Shown here piece by piece: positions 23,732-35,843 of a DNA stretch of 64,000 bases. The stretch comes from Stereum hirsutum FP-91666 SS1 (taxonomy: Eukaryota > Basidiomycota > Agaricomycetes > Russulales > Stereaceae). How positions within the stretch are numbered: the stretch's first letter is position 1; each line of letters starts with the position of its first letter. The stretch spans positions 223,463-287,462 of the forward strand of contig NW_006763158.1 in NCBI RefSeq assembly GCF_000264905.1. Direction: 5' to 3'. The notes below the pieces were generated by a model. It saw only the letters and a program-made list of their open reading frames with translations, did no database searches and was not told the origin of the DNA. The position numbers and the translations under genes were made by a program.

Positions 23732-24727
23732 AGTAAGCCAGCTAGCTCAGTGAAAGAGTCCCAGCAGCACTCCTTTTCACTATGAGCGGTCAGTAGGCAC
23801 CGAACTGGCAGGTGAACTGGTCAAGGCTCAGAGCAAGGACAGAGGCTGCGGGGAGAGCACAATGCTTGCATCTCCTCCCCGGCTTATAAGGACATGAACT
23901 CGACAGGAACGCCCAGGGATTGCCCTGTGAATGTGAACCCCAAAGATCCGGTGACCTGGCTTCTGCGGACGGAGAAAGAAAGGCGATCGAGGGGATCATG
24001 ACACGATACAAACGACGAACGGAAATCTTCCTCAAAGTCATGGGGAAAACGCTGAGAAGATTGGCGTCCTCGCCACGCGGACAGAGACTCCTGAGAGGAC
24101 GCGTTCATCTGCCCCATTTTTTCACATTAAAAGATGTCGGGCTGAAGTTAGGCTGCGCAACTTGGCGATTACAGAGGATTATAGGGTCTCATACAAGCTT
24201 TTGTGCTCTGAAGGGGATGAATGACGCAATTTTAGGTTAGGAGTTCATACCGGTCAGAAGGTGGCAGGATGTCGACGTCGATCCGGACGCAAACTGCTCT
24301 GCAGCTTTCCAGGGAAAGTTTTCGAGGGCGGCAAGCTGTGCACGACAATTCCAAGAAAATTATCTCCGCGATATTCCCCTCTCATGACAGTCAGCGTAAA
24401 CGGTAGTTGTTCCCTCGTGGACAGTATTCAAGCTCAAGTCGTGTGACCCTCCTGAGGCCTGAACGATCGCCGTCGCCCTAAAAATGGAGTGGAAGTATTG
24501 TTTGAATAGCTGACGCCATCACGTACTCACACTTGTGAAAAGCATATGGTAGTAAGTATAGCACGTTGGGTGGACGTCGATGAAGAGGTTAAGGGAGAGT
24601 GGCGACCCCGGCAACCCTATGTTCATCAATAAACGGATCAGTACGAGGTGTCAGGGGGTCTTCTGCTGCTATATCGACCGTAGGTAGCGCCGCGCGCCTG
24701 AGTGTTGTATCTTGATACGTGACCGTC
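23732..24727. promoter_or_regulatory. Divergent promoter region of lipase and coronin
   Basis: One kilobase between divergent starts, without a supported gene. A CTTATAAG sequence (23883-23890), symmetric on both strands, lies about 155 bp upstream of the lipase start and may serve as its TATA element. No element was recognised on the coronin side. Confidence 0.4.
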
Positions 24728-26668
24728 ATGTCTCGGTTTGTGCGAGCTTCAAAATATCGGTAAGACGTTCTATATTATCCATGTTCGCTTGTAGATATTC
24801 ATTTTGAAGTCTTTTAGCCATGTTTTCGGCCAGCAGAGCAAAAAGGAGCATGGCTTGGACAACTTGAAGGTGTCGAACAGTGCTTGGGATACGAATCTCA
24901 TCGCTGCGTCGGGCGTACGTTCAATTTGGATCGCAACTATTTCTACAAACTAATGGTATGGTGTATTATATCAGAAATACATCAGTGTCAACTGGAACGC
25001 GTCGGGAGGAGGAGCATTTGCCATTCTGCCCGCACCGTCCCCCTTCGGAGTCACCAGCACAATTCCCTTCAAACTCCCAGACATCATTCCTCTGGCTCGT
25101 AGCCACACCGCTGCCGTTCTCGATACCGACTGGTCTCCGCACAGCGACGATACCGTTGCATCTGCCGGCGAAGATGGCAAGGTCATGATTTGGAAGGTCG
25201 AAGCATCCCAGTTCGAAGATTGGGGCACTGAGGGCTGGCAACCGCGCGACTTCGACCCCGTCCTCCGTATCGACGCATCCCCTCGTAAGATCGGTCAGGT
25301 CCTTTGGCATCCAACCGCGCAACATGTTCTCGCCAGTGCTGCAGGCGACCATACTGTCAAGCTCTGGGATCTGGGCTCACCCGAATCACCGAAGTCGGTT
25401 CTTGGCGGACACGGAGATGCGATCCAGAGTCTCGCATTCAATCCAACTGGCCAGGTTGTAGTGACGACGTGCAGGGATCGTAAGTTGAGGATATTCGATG
25501 CGAGGGCGGGAGGAGACGCGGTCAGAGTCGCGGATGGACATGGCGGGATCAAAGGCGCGCGGGTGGTGTGGATGGGTGACAAGGATCGGATCGCGACGAC
25601 CGGGTTCAGCAGGATGAGTGACCGGCAGGTTAGTATTTGGGAGACGGGCGGTTTGGGCAACGTCAAGACGATCACGCTCGATCAGTCCTCTGGTGTCGTC
25701 ATGCCCTTCTGGAGCGACAACAATATCTTGTTTTTGGGTGCGTTTTTCTTCTTCCATCGTCCTTAATCCAATGTTCTGATCGGCGACGGTAGCTGGAAAG
25801 GGGTAAGTCCTGAGAGACCACAGAGTCATTCTTCATACTGACATCGCCGCAGAGATGGTAACATCCGCTACTATGAATACGAGAACGACAACCTCTACGC
25901 CCTCGACGAGCACAAGTCGAGCGATCCCCAGCGTGGCATGTGCTTCCTTCCCCGCCGCGCCCTCTCCACCCCCGACTGCGAGATAGCCAGAGCCTACAAG
26001 ATCTCAGGCTCATCCATCGAAGCCATCGCTTTCGTCGTGCCCCGAAAGGTGCGTAATCTCCCTTCTAACCCCTACCCAACATTCATCTTGCTGAATCCCC
26101 TTTCCAGTCCGACTCCTTCCAATCCGATATCTTCCCTCCCGCTCCCTCCGCCGAACCCTCCCTCACCGCCGGCGAATTCTTCTCCGGCAAGCCTCCCTCT
26201 GTCAAGCTCGTCAGCCTCGAAAGCGGAGTCACGACCTCCGTCCCTGGTACGCCCATGACCGCCCCGACACCGAAGCAGACCGCGCCGCCACCGAAAGCAG
26301 AACCTGTGCCCACGCCTGCGTCTCCACCATCTGCACCGGTTGTCAAGCCTGAGCCAGTCGAGCCTGCCACCCCAGTGTCTGCCGTCGTGTCCTCGCCCGT
26401 GGAGGCCAAGGCTCCTTCGCGCTCTTCGACTTTCGGTGCTGTAAGTCTTGTGCTACTCCTATGTATGACCGCAGTACTAGAAGCTGACGTTGGTCTCTGT
26501 GTTTCCTTTACTTTTGAATAGGACGCCGGCGCCGCTTTACAGGAAGAAAACTCGAAGCTCAATGCGGACCTGCGGGAGGCGCGGGAAAAGATCAGGAATT
26601 TGGAGTTGCAGGTGGAGAGTATGAAGGCGAATGCGCGTAAGGCTGCCGAGGCGTTGATGAACCAGTAG
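24728..26668 (+). CDS. CRN1: Coronin, actin-binding WD-repeat protein
   Basis: Binds F-actin and regulates the Arp2/3 complex at cortical patches. Exons: 24728-24759, 24818-24914, 24975-25737, 25793-25802, 25853-26048, 26108-26440 and 26522-26668. The start MSFR-type sequence reads MSRFVRASKYR and joins HVFGQQSKKEHGLDNLKVSN, the coronin signature. WD blades follow (DTDWSPHSDDTVASAGEDGK, VLWHPTAQHVLASAAGDHTV, SLAFNPTGQVVVTTCRDRKL), then the coronin C-terminal extension (AGKGDGNIRYYEYEND, RGMCFLPRRALSTPDCEIAR). A Pro/Ala/Lys-rich unique region and a terminal coiled coil (LQEENSKLNADLREAREKIR) complete the protein. Exon 4 is only 10 nt. The order and length fit fungal coronins. Confidence 0.93.
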
Positions 26669-28500
26669 ATTCGTGCGGGACGGGACGCTAGGAAGGGGAA
26701 AGAAGTTAGGGATGAGGATGGTCGATCGGTTTGTCGTCTTTTTTTTGTGTAGGAACGCGGAAATTTTGGACATTTGCTTTCGTTTTCGACAACGCTGCCT
26801 TACGAATGGGGTTTGGTGGAATGTCTCGCCACCGCCACGCTATTGCTGGAACGGACGCAAACCGTTTGCATATCCCAGGATGAGCGAAAATCGTGGATGG
26901 TTGTATATCCCATTCCACGAGACAGTTCACTGGCACTTTTCTTGTCGGAGCATTGTGAGTCGCGTCCTCCTGCATCTTTCGAGGCTGTGGTACTTAAGCT
27001 GATTTGAGACGCATCGTTTGCAGTTTCCGATCACTGAGCACTTGTGGCACTTCCTCTCAGTCTTCTAGACGAGCTGTGAACAGACGTCATACCGGCGATG
27101 CACCCAGGACACTGGCGGCGCTGTGAATGTTTCAAACTGTTTTAACTTACAACTCAGCGTTCAGTCCTTCCACGCCGCGAATTTGACGCTCCGCCGAACA
27201 AGGCCATTGACCTGCCCAATATGGTGCCAGCGGAGGTAAAATCATGAGGAGCCGTGGGTTCGGATCTAAGTTGGACTGCGTTTTGATCTTTACTGCATTA
27301 ATCTCAGACATCCAGCCATCTTCCGCACACATATTCGATTTCGGCTTCAGCACTTGAGCAAACACCACGTCAAGATGTTTCTTATCTTACTAGCCCGTTT
27401 GGTGCAGTCTTCCACTATCACCGATGCTAGACAGGGTTGGTCGACGTTTGCCGCTTCAGTCGTATTGTGAAGGCCCAAACTCTCCGTCCACAGCGTCCGT
27501 TACGAGACTCATAACCTCCACATATTCGCGCTCACCAGCGTCCCGTGGGCCTCTGACGGGTGCCTTGTTGCAAGCTATGCGACTGCTGCCAGATTGTGCC
27601 GCATCAAGCCATTTCTGGCTTCCTCTGGCTTCCTCCCAGTTCTGTCCAAGCTGAGGTGGCTTCCTTCAGGTCACTCCCCTTTCAATCGCGCGCGCTTTGT
27701 CGAAGTCGGGATAAGCGTGGATCTTCCTGCGATCTGCCGAAGGTACATACATGATCGACACGAAGAGTCGACTCATCTGGTCAAAGCTATCGGGTGGCAT
27801 CGATGGTGGCAAACACATGACACTCTTCTAAGTAAAGCGTGTCTCTATGGAGAGACTCTGTAGGATATGTTTTGAGAGCACTCGAGAGCAGATCGCGGTA
27901 TACCGCCGGCATCCCTCGAGACCATTCCCTTCGGCGACAAGATTGCGGCAGCGACTCATCTCGTTGTTGTCAACGCCATAAAGTCCAGGGTTGGATGCTT
28001 CATCTTACGGCAGTTATATGTACGTTGTCGAGTCCACAGCTGGGGCCGTTGTGGGGCAGATTTCTTCCGCGGCACCCGGGTGTTTGGCTGCCCTATGAGG
28101 AGGCGCAAACCAAAAAATAAATAAATGCGCTGAAGGCCGTGATGCGAACCGCACCGAATCTCGCGACAGACTGCCATGAATCTGCGAGTGCGCAACGTGC
28201 ATTTGTGACTTCTTCGCTCAGCCTTTACAAGGGGTCATCGTTGTCGGTTTTACCTCCCAAGCGGACGGAAGATCCTCCCGCGGTCGACCAAATCCGTGCA
28301 TATTCGTATACGTACTCCCGCAGGGGGCAACGCCGTCTCACTGCCATAAAATGACATCCTCCAACCATCTCTCGCACGCTTCTCCTTCCCGTTCGTCTTC
28401 TTGTTCTTCTCCCTGATCCTCGCTCTTACTTGGTTGATCCCTCTCTTGTTGATCTTCAGAATCCATCACTCGTACCATCATCACACACCGACTGCGATCT
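26669..28500. other. Intergenic, no gene supported
   Basis: About 1.8 kb. Several short overlapping frames in all directions (for example near 27424-27860 and 28014-28202) lack consistent codon use or splice continuation. No transposase, RNA gene or repeat was recognised. The last 100-150 bases are C/T-rich and probably belong to the promoter of the monooxygenase gene. Confidence 0.4.
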
Positions 28501-30516
28501 ATGTCGGACTCTAGTCACAGAAGAGCCCCTCTCACACTCGATTTCATCATCGTTGGTGGTGGTGAGTCGTCATGTACTACAAATATCTAATTCCCAGCCC
28601 GCTGAATTCCAATTTGCGCTTGCTTCCTTTGTGGGTCCGGACTGAACGATTTGAACCACTGCTCTCGCGTAACAGGTATTGCTGGACTCGCTACCGCTCA
28701 TGCTCTCTGCTCCTCTGGTCATCGCGTGCACGTCTACGAGAAGGAGCGAGGTACAAGCGACTACTCTGCTGGCGTCCGTATACCTCCAAATGGGATGCTA
28801 GTATTGATGAAATGGGGCGTCGCGGATAAGATCAAGGAAAAGAGCGTGAAGTGCACGTCGACAGAGTTCGTCGAAAGTGAGTGTCTACGGTATTTCTCTA
28901 TGTGAGCTCGGCAGCTCGGGTTCATCTGCTCATGTGACACTGTTGAAACGCTTGTAGTGGATAGCGGGGAGCGCATCGGCATCTTGGAATGGAGGGAGGA
29001 AGTCATGAAGGAGCTCGGGGCGCCATTTTACCTGATTGCTGTAAGTTTTTTCTCATCGTTTGATTTGACCAAGATTTTAGGCTCACCATTGAAGCTCTTT
29101 TTTCCGCTAGCACTCCGAACTCCACACCATCCTCCGCGAACTTGCCATCTCGTCAGGTGCTCACCTCCATTTCAACACTCCCGTCGCCAGCGTCAATCCT
29201 TGGAATGCAGGACAAATGAATGGTTCGAGCCGTGGAAGCACTTCATCGCAGGAGAGGCCTTCCGTGACACTCGCTGATGGCCAAGTCGTCTATGCGGACA
29301 TTATCATTGGTGCGGACGGCGCAAGGAGCATCGTCCGACCTGTAGTCGTCGAAGACGATACACCAGAAGCTCCGTCTCAGATGACAATATACACCGGCAC
29401 GATACCCATCGCCACAATGGAAACGGACCCGGACATGAGATCGATTGTCCACGATATTGGCCATCCACATTGGTTGGGAAATGGTTGTCTCGCAATGAGT
29501 ACGTATCTGGTTTTCTTCTCCCGACTTCTTGGGAGTTGTACGGCTTCAAAGTTCGAGATGTTGACGAAGGTTTTACTTCGCTTACGCAGCATATCCCATA
29601 GTGCGTCTACTTCCTATCTTCCATTTAGTTATCTGTTCACCGACCTCCCTTTCGCCATCCAGCGCTCCGGAAAAGAATATACTGCCAGCTTCTGGACGCC
29701 TGAACCGATACCTAAAGGAGCGCCACAAGGGTGGGACACACCTGTATCCTCTGCCAGCCTCAAATACGCCAAGATAGAGCCTCGGTAAATGATGGTGCCT
29801 TCGATCCCGCTGTTGTGCCCAATACTGATACCCTACCCCTTTTGTTCTCCAGGATGGCGCAACTATTGGCTCATATGCCTACATTAACCCGGGTCGCTAG
29901 AGTCGAGAAGGAACGTGCAGAATCATTCATAGACGACACGGAACGAATTGTTCTCGTCGGCGAGGCAGCATACCCTAAGGGGGTACGTACCCCACACACG
30001 ACGGCACTTCTATGTCGCTGATTTTCTGACGCTCTTACTATTATTTTATATCTTTACGTCGTTAAATAGCCTTGCGGTATGCCAGTCATAAGCGCTGTCA
30101 TCGAAGACGCGGCGGTGCTCGGTGTCCTCCTTTCCCGACTCCGAGACCATAGCCAGATCCCATCGCTACTGTATGGGTACCAGGACCTCCGTCAACCACG
30201 TTTAAACACTATCCTGGACCTCGAAGGCGCAAACCACTTCCTGCTCATGCTTCCTCCTGGCCAAGACCGCGACCTCCGAAACGAAGCGTGGAAACGGTGG
30301 AAGGCAGCAGCGGAGGCCAGGGGAGACGCGGAGATCGAGGAGGGAGAGCTGGAGAAGCAGTTTGCTGATGTTTGTGAGGTGTGGGGCTACGACGCGATCG
30401 ATGCGGCGGAAGACTGGTGGGTCCATTGGGGGATGTTGAGGGAGAGGGCGTCTGGGCTGGGCGGTGGTGGCGTGTTGGACGGAACGGTGTGTGTGCGCGT
30501 TGAGGGCGATTTATGA
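28501..30516 (+). CDS. FAD-dependent aromatic-type monooxygenase
   Basis: Class-A flavoprotein monooxygenase of the salicylate-hydroxylase type; substrate unknown. Exons include 28501-28561, 28676-28876, 28958-29040, 29111-29498, an 11-nt exon 29590-29600, one from 29663, and the last ending at 30516. The dinucleotide-binding motif is split by intron 1 (FIIVGG joined to GIAGLATAHAL). The second motif IIIGADGARSIVR sits near residue 175. The third flavin motif, normally GDAAHP, reads VGEAAYPKGPCGM, with Glu for Asp and Tyr for His. After it come an AVLGVLLSRL helix and LYGYQDLRQPR, as in the family. No secondary-metabolism genes lie beside it, so the pathway cannot be inferred. Confidence 0.85.
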
Positions 30517-30797
30517 TCGTCATTTGTCACTGGTGAATAACTCTTACGCTTTGATTTAGACCTGATGATTATGATACCCTCTTTCATGATGATACCAAAG
30601 GGGTTGAGCCTTGAGGTTTAACAAGGTTAAACGTGTTTTTGCACTGCCAGTTGATGCAGAGAGAACGATGTGAATAGCGTTTACTACTCGGTATCGGGTG
30701 TAAAGTCATCTAAATCCGAGCATCTTTGAGTATCGAGCCAGCCGTTGAGGCCCGCTCGGTGAGCCGCCTCGGCAGTACACCAAACCTGGACTACGGC

Positions 30798-32535
30798 TCA
30801 CCCACGGAAGTATCTCGACTTCACGAAGGGCATGGGCGCGATGACAGCAGAGCGTTTCTTACCCCTCACTTCCACGTTCACCTCGGTCCCTTTCTTATGC
30901 ATGCCCGACTTCACGTAGCCCATCGCAATATTTTTCCCGAGCGTCGGAGAGGGTATACCGGATGTCACCTCGCCTATTATGGAGGGTTTTTAGTATATGC
31001 ATGGAAGGACGGAGGAAAGGGACTCACCGATCACCTCCGCATTTTCCGGTGCGAATATTTTCGCGTGTGTTCGGGCAGGCGCACCATCCACGATCAACCC
31101 CACCCGTCGTCGCGGTGGCCCATCCTTCAGATGCTTCATGACACCTTCAGCACCAATGAACGTGGGGTCCTCTCGTCTATCCTTCCCTGAAATTTGAAGG
31201 AGCCAAATGCAGTAGCTTAGCCAATGAAGAGACTGTCGGAAACGAAGGTAAAGAATATTTACCGATGACCCAAGTGAGACCGGCTTCAACGGGGGTCGTA
31301 TCCTCGTCAAGGTCCTGGCCATACAGGCACATCCCCGCTTCAAGACGTAAACTGTCGCGCGCACCAAGCCCTGTGAGCCAGACTGGGTCTTTCGAGAGGA
31401 GTTGAGCGACTTCAACGGTATGTGCTGGAGGGATCGAAATCTGCGATATGTCCGGTCGGACGTAATGAGCAGACGTAAGGGAGAGAGATACGGCGACCAC
31501 TGTGTACCTCAAAGCCGTCCTCGCCAGTGTATCCACCACGGGCAACGTGCAGATTGAAGCCCTCCAATGGGACGAACGCCGAACGGCCAAAGGTGAGGGA
31601 TTGGAGGTTGAAAGACGTCAAAGTTTGCAGGTAGGCTGCGGCTTCCGGTCCTGAAACACACGATCAGCAACATGCCATGTATCGGAAACCCGCCTCAATC
31701 GGCCGCGATGTGCAGAGCAAATATATGAGGCTGTGAGACGTACCTTGTAGTGCTAATAATCCCCAGCCCTCCAGAACTTCGTGCTCGACAGCTCCTGCCT
31801 TCGCTCTCTCACTGTTGTTCCACCCCTCCAACTTCGCCTTGAACCAAGCCAAATCCTCCGCCCGCCTTCCTGCATTGGTCACGACGTAAAATGCGTCTTC
31901 TGCATGCTTTGTGATGATTGTGTCGTCGATGATACCGCCTCGTTCGTTGAGAAGGACGGAGAGTGTGGAAGAGTACGGGGCGAGAGAGGTGAGAGAGGAT
32001 GGGGTGAGCCATTCGAGGAACGCAAGTGCTGTTTTGCCACGGAAGCTACACAGTTGTCGTGCAATAAGAAAGATAAGCACGAGTGCATAGACGACGGAAT
32101 TGACAAGATGCTTACTTGCTCTGAACCATATGTCCTACGTCGAAGAGACCTGCCCTCTCCCGAACATGATTATGGCTGTCGACTAGACATACGTGGGCAA
32201 AGTCATAAGTGCTTCTACCTTACTGACACCTACTAGGTTGTAGAGCTTTTCGAAGTCGCTGTACGCACCTTGACCCACTGCTCCGTACGATAGCGGCATA
32301 GAGTATCCGGCGAACGGTACCATCTTCGCACCATTCTCGACATGAAAATAATAAAGTCCCGTCCGACTGAGCTATGCATAACATCAGTACCATATCATAT
32401 CTCCCGAACGCATAGTTTTGAGCATACCTGTCCTGCTGGTGTTGCAAGACCGCGACATGATATGCGACCGACAGTGGAGAGCTTTGAACTGCCCAGAATA
32501 GTCCTTTTGGCGCAGAGTAATCGTATAGCAGACAT
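30798..32535 (-). CDS. GCV1: Glycine cleavage system T protein (aminomethyltransferase), mitochondrial
   Basis: Transfers the methylene group from the aminomethyl-H-protein to tetrahydrofolate in the mitochondrial matrix. The start at 32535 gives a basic, Ser/Arg-rich presequence ([20 protein letters not shown]). It is followed, after an intron, by [20 protein letters not shown] and [10 protein letters not shown], the conserved N-terminal folate-site block. Further conserved segments are [77 protein letters not shown], and the C-terminal barrel ([27 protein letters not shown]) ending at 30798. Length of about 400 residues is normal. It converges on the monooxygenase gene, with 280 bp between stops. 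Confidence 0.93.
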
Positions 32536-33406
32536 CGCAAGCTCTAGTGCGATACAGTCGAGGATACTATGGCCGGGTCGTGTTATCCTCGTGAAAGAGG
32601 GCAGAGAAGGAGACTCGAGCTAAACGAACCACCATATCCACTGGTTTTCCATTATGTACGTTAGCGCGCCACACGCCTACAGAAGCTGGCCGCGGCCCCT
32701 GATGGGCCACAATATGGGTGCGGAACACCGACGGTATACGATTCCAGATTTTTTGTCGAGCCGCTTGATATTGGAGCGAAGCGAATTGGAAGCGAAAATC
32801 CACTGAACTAATCGAAGATAGCAAAAAATACATGTTTAGAGTGAGTTGAGAATGGGTTACAAGTAACTTCGGGGGGTCCGAGTCTATGATCGCAGAGCGG
32901 TAGGTATAGCAGGAGGGATGACGATGACTTGTCGATACAGGAAAGCGTGGCATGAATATTCATTAGTGAATAAGGATGGGAGGAGGCTCCGTAAGGATGG
33001 TTTATATATATAGTCGGAGAAAGCCAGTAGGCTTGAGAATACACAGGATACGGTAGAGTAGTGGTAGGAAGCATTGAGGAATTGAGCGTGGAGACATTGA
33101 AAGAGGAATGAAAATGACTCGTCAAATTTGTCCAGCAAATGAGAGGATGTTAGGAGATGGATTCCGGGAGCACGTTCACGGTGCAGGCTATGTCGATGAG
33201 CCTTGGCCGCTAGCTCATCACGACTTCGAACCAGGCTCTCCCGCCTCTATCCATCGTGTGAGGTTCAGTCGAGGTCTGAGGGCCGATATCAGTACACCGC
33301 GCACAATATGTAGGAGGGGAGGTTGTCAAACTCGCCATTGCATCGTCATGAAGCTCGTCGACCTCATTGATGAGGACAGTGCCCAGCCAGGTTCTGTCGC
33401 CTCTGT
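32536..33406. other. Intergenic, no gene seen
   Basis: Promoter side of GCV1 and 3' flank of the small acidic gene. A TTTATATATATAG run (33001-33013) is the only notable motif. Confidence 0.4.
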
Positions 33407-33907
33407 CTAGGGTATGAGGCTCGGGGGAGAGTTCACGCTATTGTCAGTTATCTAGGTTAACAGACGGCGCTGGCAGCAGATGGTAATCGAGCTTACAGCT
33501 AACATCCCCCCTTCACCACTGACCTTCCCTTCCTCTTCTTCCTCATCGTCGCCCTAGACATAGTCTAAGCCCAGTATAGAGAAGGAATAATGCCGACAGA
33601 GCCTGTTCTCACCGGCCTGATGAGCTCCTCAACCCTGGCCTCATCCTCTGCGTCGGAGATTACTTGCTCCTCTTCCTCGGTAAGAACCGTGCTCGTCATG
33701 CTCGAAGCAGGCGAAACAAACCAGCTGCATGGGTTGCCAGCAGCATAGAAAAAATCCCCTAGCTCCAACGGTTCTAATGGCTATGAGTGCATAGTGCACG
33801 AAAGGAAATACAGTACTCGTCAGTCACTTATACCACAGATACACCTAAAAGACGAAAAGTGAGGTACATACCTGCTGAGCATCAACGAAGGCGTTGGGCA
33901 CAGCCAT
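33407..33907 (-). CDS. Small acidic orphan protein
   Basis: No family recognised. Four exons on the minus strand (33907-33872, 33780-33613, 33553-33497, 33451-33407) give about 101 residues: MAVPNAFVDAQQ, then LELGDFFYAAGNPCSWFVSP with an acidic stretch (VLTEEEEQVISDAEDEARVE), a Gly/Asp/Glu exon (GDDEEEEEGKVSGEGGMLA) and a short tail ending SPPSLIP. All introns are phase 0 with standard GT-AG borders. Its strand, acid blocks and symmetric exons resemble the genes at 2.0, 7.7, 35.8 and 38.5 kb. Small size makes it less certain than those. Confidence 0.5.
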
Positions 33908-35400
33908 AGACTTTTCGAATCCCACACTTTTTAGAGGCTCTCTAGACTATTCAATGTCACAAGGAATACCTTATGGCCATCCGATTTGTGCCGCGTCGAC
34001 CATCCCAGATCAGGGGGCCGGCTGCTCATCTCTTCCTCGCTGCCACTGGCCTCATCCTGGAATACAGCCGATCGGAGGTTGACGGGTAAGAAGGCTAGAG
34101 GGCTATCAATTGGTAGTCACGATGAGGCTCCGGTGGTCAATGAGCGTAGAGTGCGGGGATGGTTACATACGACAGAGCTGGAGAGTTGTGGGTCTCAATT
34201 TGGGATGCGGGCTCTAGAGCTTGAGTGTCCACATGCTGCGTATAACGTGAGCGTTGTGTGAGATACGTTGGTCTACAAGGTTGCATTGCAGTTGAGTTCA
34301 TGAAATCTTTTTACCTTGCTGTTGGTCAACGACTGTTGAGTTTGATTGTGAATGGCGAGGGGATAGGTTCTGAATGTGGATAGCGATGGTGGCGCAGAGC
34401 CCGGGCGTAGGATGTGCGAAGAACTAGCCATTGATGATCAGAGGATGGATCTAAGAGAATGATATCAGTTCAGCTTTGATTTTGCCATTTGAGCCACTCG
34501 ATGGTCGACGCGCTGGACAGTCAACGAAAAACGCAAGATGAAGAGGCAGGCTCATACAGTCTTGGACTGATGGTGAACAAATAAGTAATCTGTCGCTGAA
34601 AGTGTGTCAGGCCTGGACGTTTCTCAGATCAGTCTCTGACAGAATGCAGCGAATGAAAGTCATCGAACGAGCATTGTCCAAGCGCGAAACCCCAAATGAA
34701 AACACGCACACGATGAAGATTGGGCGTACCGGCGGTTGCGAAATAGGAGGAGGGAGTCCGGGGCAACGTTAATTAATAGACTTTATAAGATGCCGTTATG
34801 GTCGAGACTGGGGTGTTGGTGGACGAGTGGAAGGAGCACTGGGGGAAAGAGCGAATAATATAGTCACTGAGAGGGATGAGCCACTCGATTCGGCGTAGGC
34901 CGTCGCCTTTCAGACGGACGGCTTCCTTTGTTTCTTGTCATACAGACTCCAAATATATCAGGTGGCGAGTGGAAACCGATTGGGTCCACGGTCAGCTTTG
35001 GCGATGCTTGGGAGCGATGGGTATGCATATTCAATGAGGGTCCTTTCGGCTGATGTACCACCAAACGTCGCATGATACCATGTCAATGGCACAACAATGG
35101 CATGGACGACAGTCTTCAGATGGAACGTAGATTTCAGGACATGAGCAGTTCGCGATAACATCGAGATTATGGTCCGTGGAGGTCCTGAACAAGAACTGAG
35201 TATGAACCGTGGCCGCGTCGCTGGGTGTTCGAACACGAAGTACAAACGGTATATTTTTGTCGAAGGTCATGTCAGTACAATGAGCACGTGATGGGTGCCA
35301 CACTTCAAGAACCGGTTACCAGGCCGCGAGAATCCTCGATATGAGATAGACGGCCAGCAAACGATATTAACAGCAGTACAAAATGTCACTGCGTATGTAA
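33908..35400. other. Intergenic, no gene supported
   Basis: Promoter side of the small acidic gene and undetermined sequence. Short frames near 33894-34261 (plus) and 34864-35303 (minus) show no motif or splice continuation. Confidence 0.4.
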
Positions 35401-35843
35401 CGTAAGGAGCACGGACAGAAAACATTGTACGACGTAGAAAATATAATATCACACCGCAAGGATGATGACATCGATTACTGCGCCACTCGTAAGAGCCCAT
35501 CGGCGGCCTTGCGAGAAAGCGAGGAGCACAACGGAATAACAATCACAACAATACAAAGCAAGACGGAAAAGGGAATGGATGTAGGCAATTAACTGGGAGG
35601 TTGCGATAGCGGACGATGGATGATGTAGAGAACACAGAGCGGCAGAAAGCAGGAAGACAGGGTAAGAAGTAACGGTGGCAGAGTTCATGGCTAGATCGTA
35701 GAGGGCGGTAGCAGAGAGAGAAAAGGATACACCAGAGAAGCAGGAAGGGGAGAAATAGATGACGGCATGATGGTCCTCGTGGATAGAGATGAAAGTCAAG
35801 GGCGGAGAAAGAGAAAGTCCAAACAGAGATGTGGAATACGGTT
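35400..35843 (-). other. T/C-rich 3' flank of acidic gene
   Basis: On the gene strand this is strongly pyrimidine-rich, yielding artificial Leu/Ser/Cys/Phe-rich frames. Similar T-rich flanks follow the acidic genes ending at 2016, 7704 and 38530. Probably untranslated. Confidence 0.45.
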
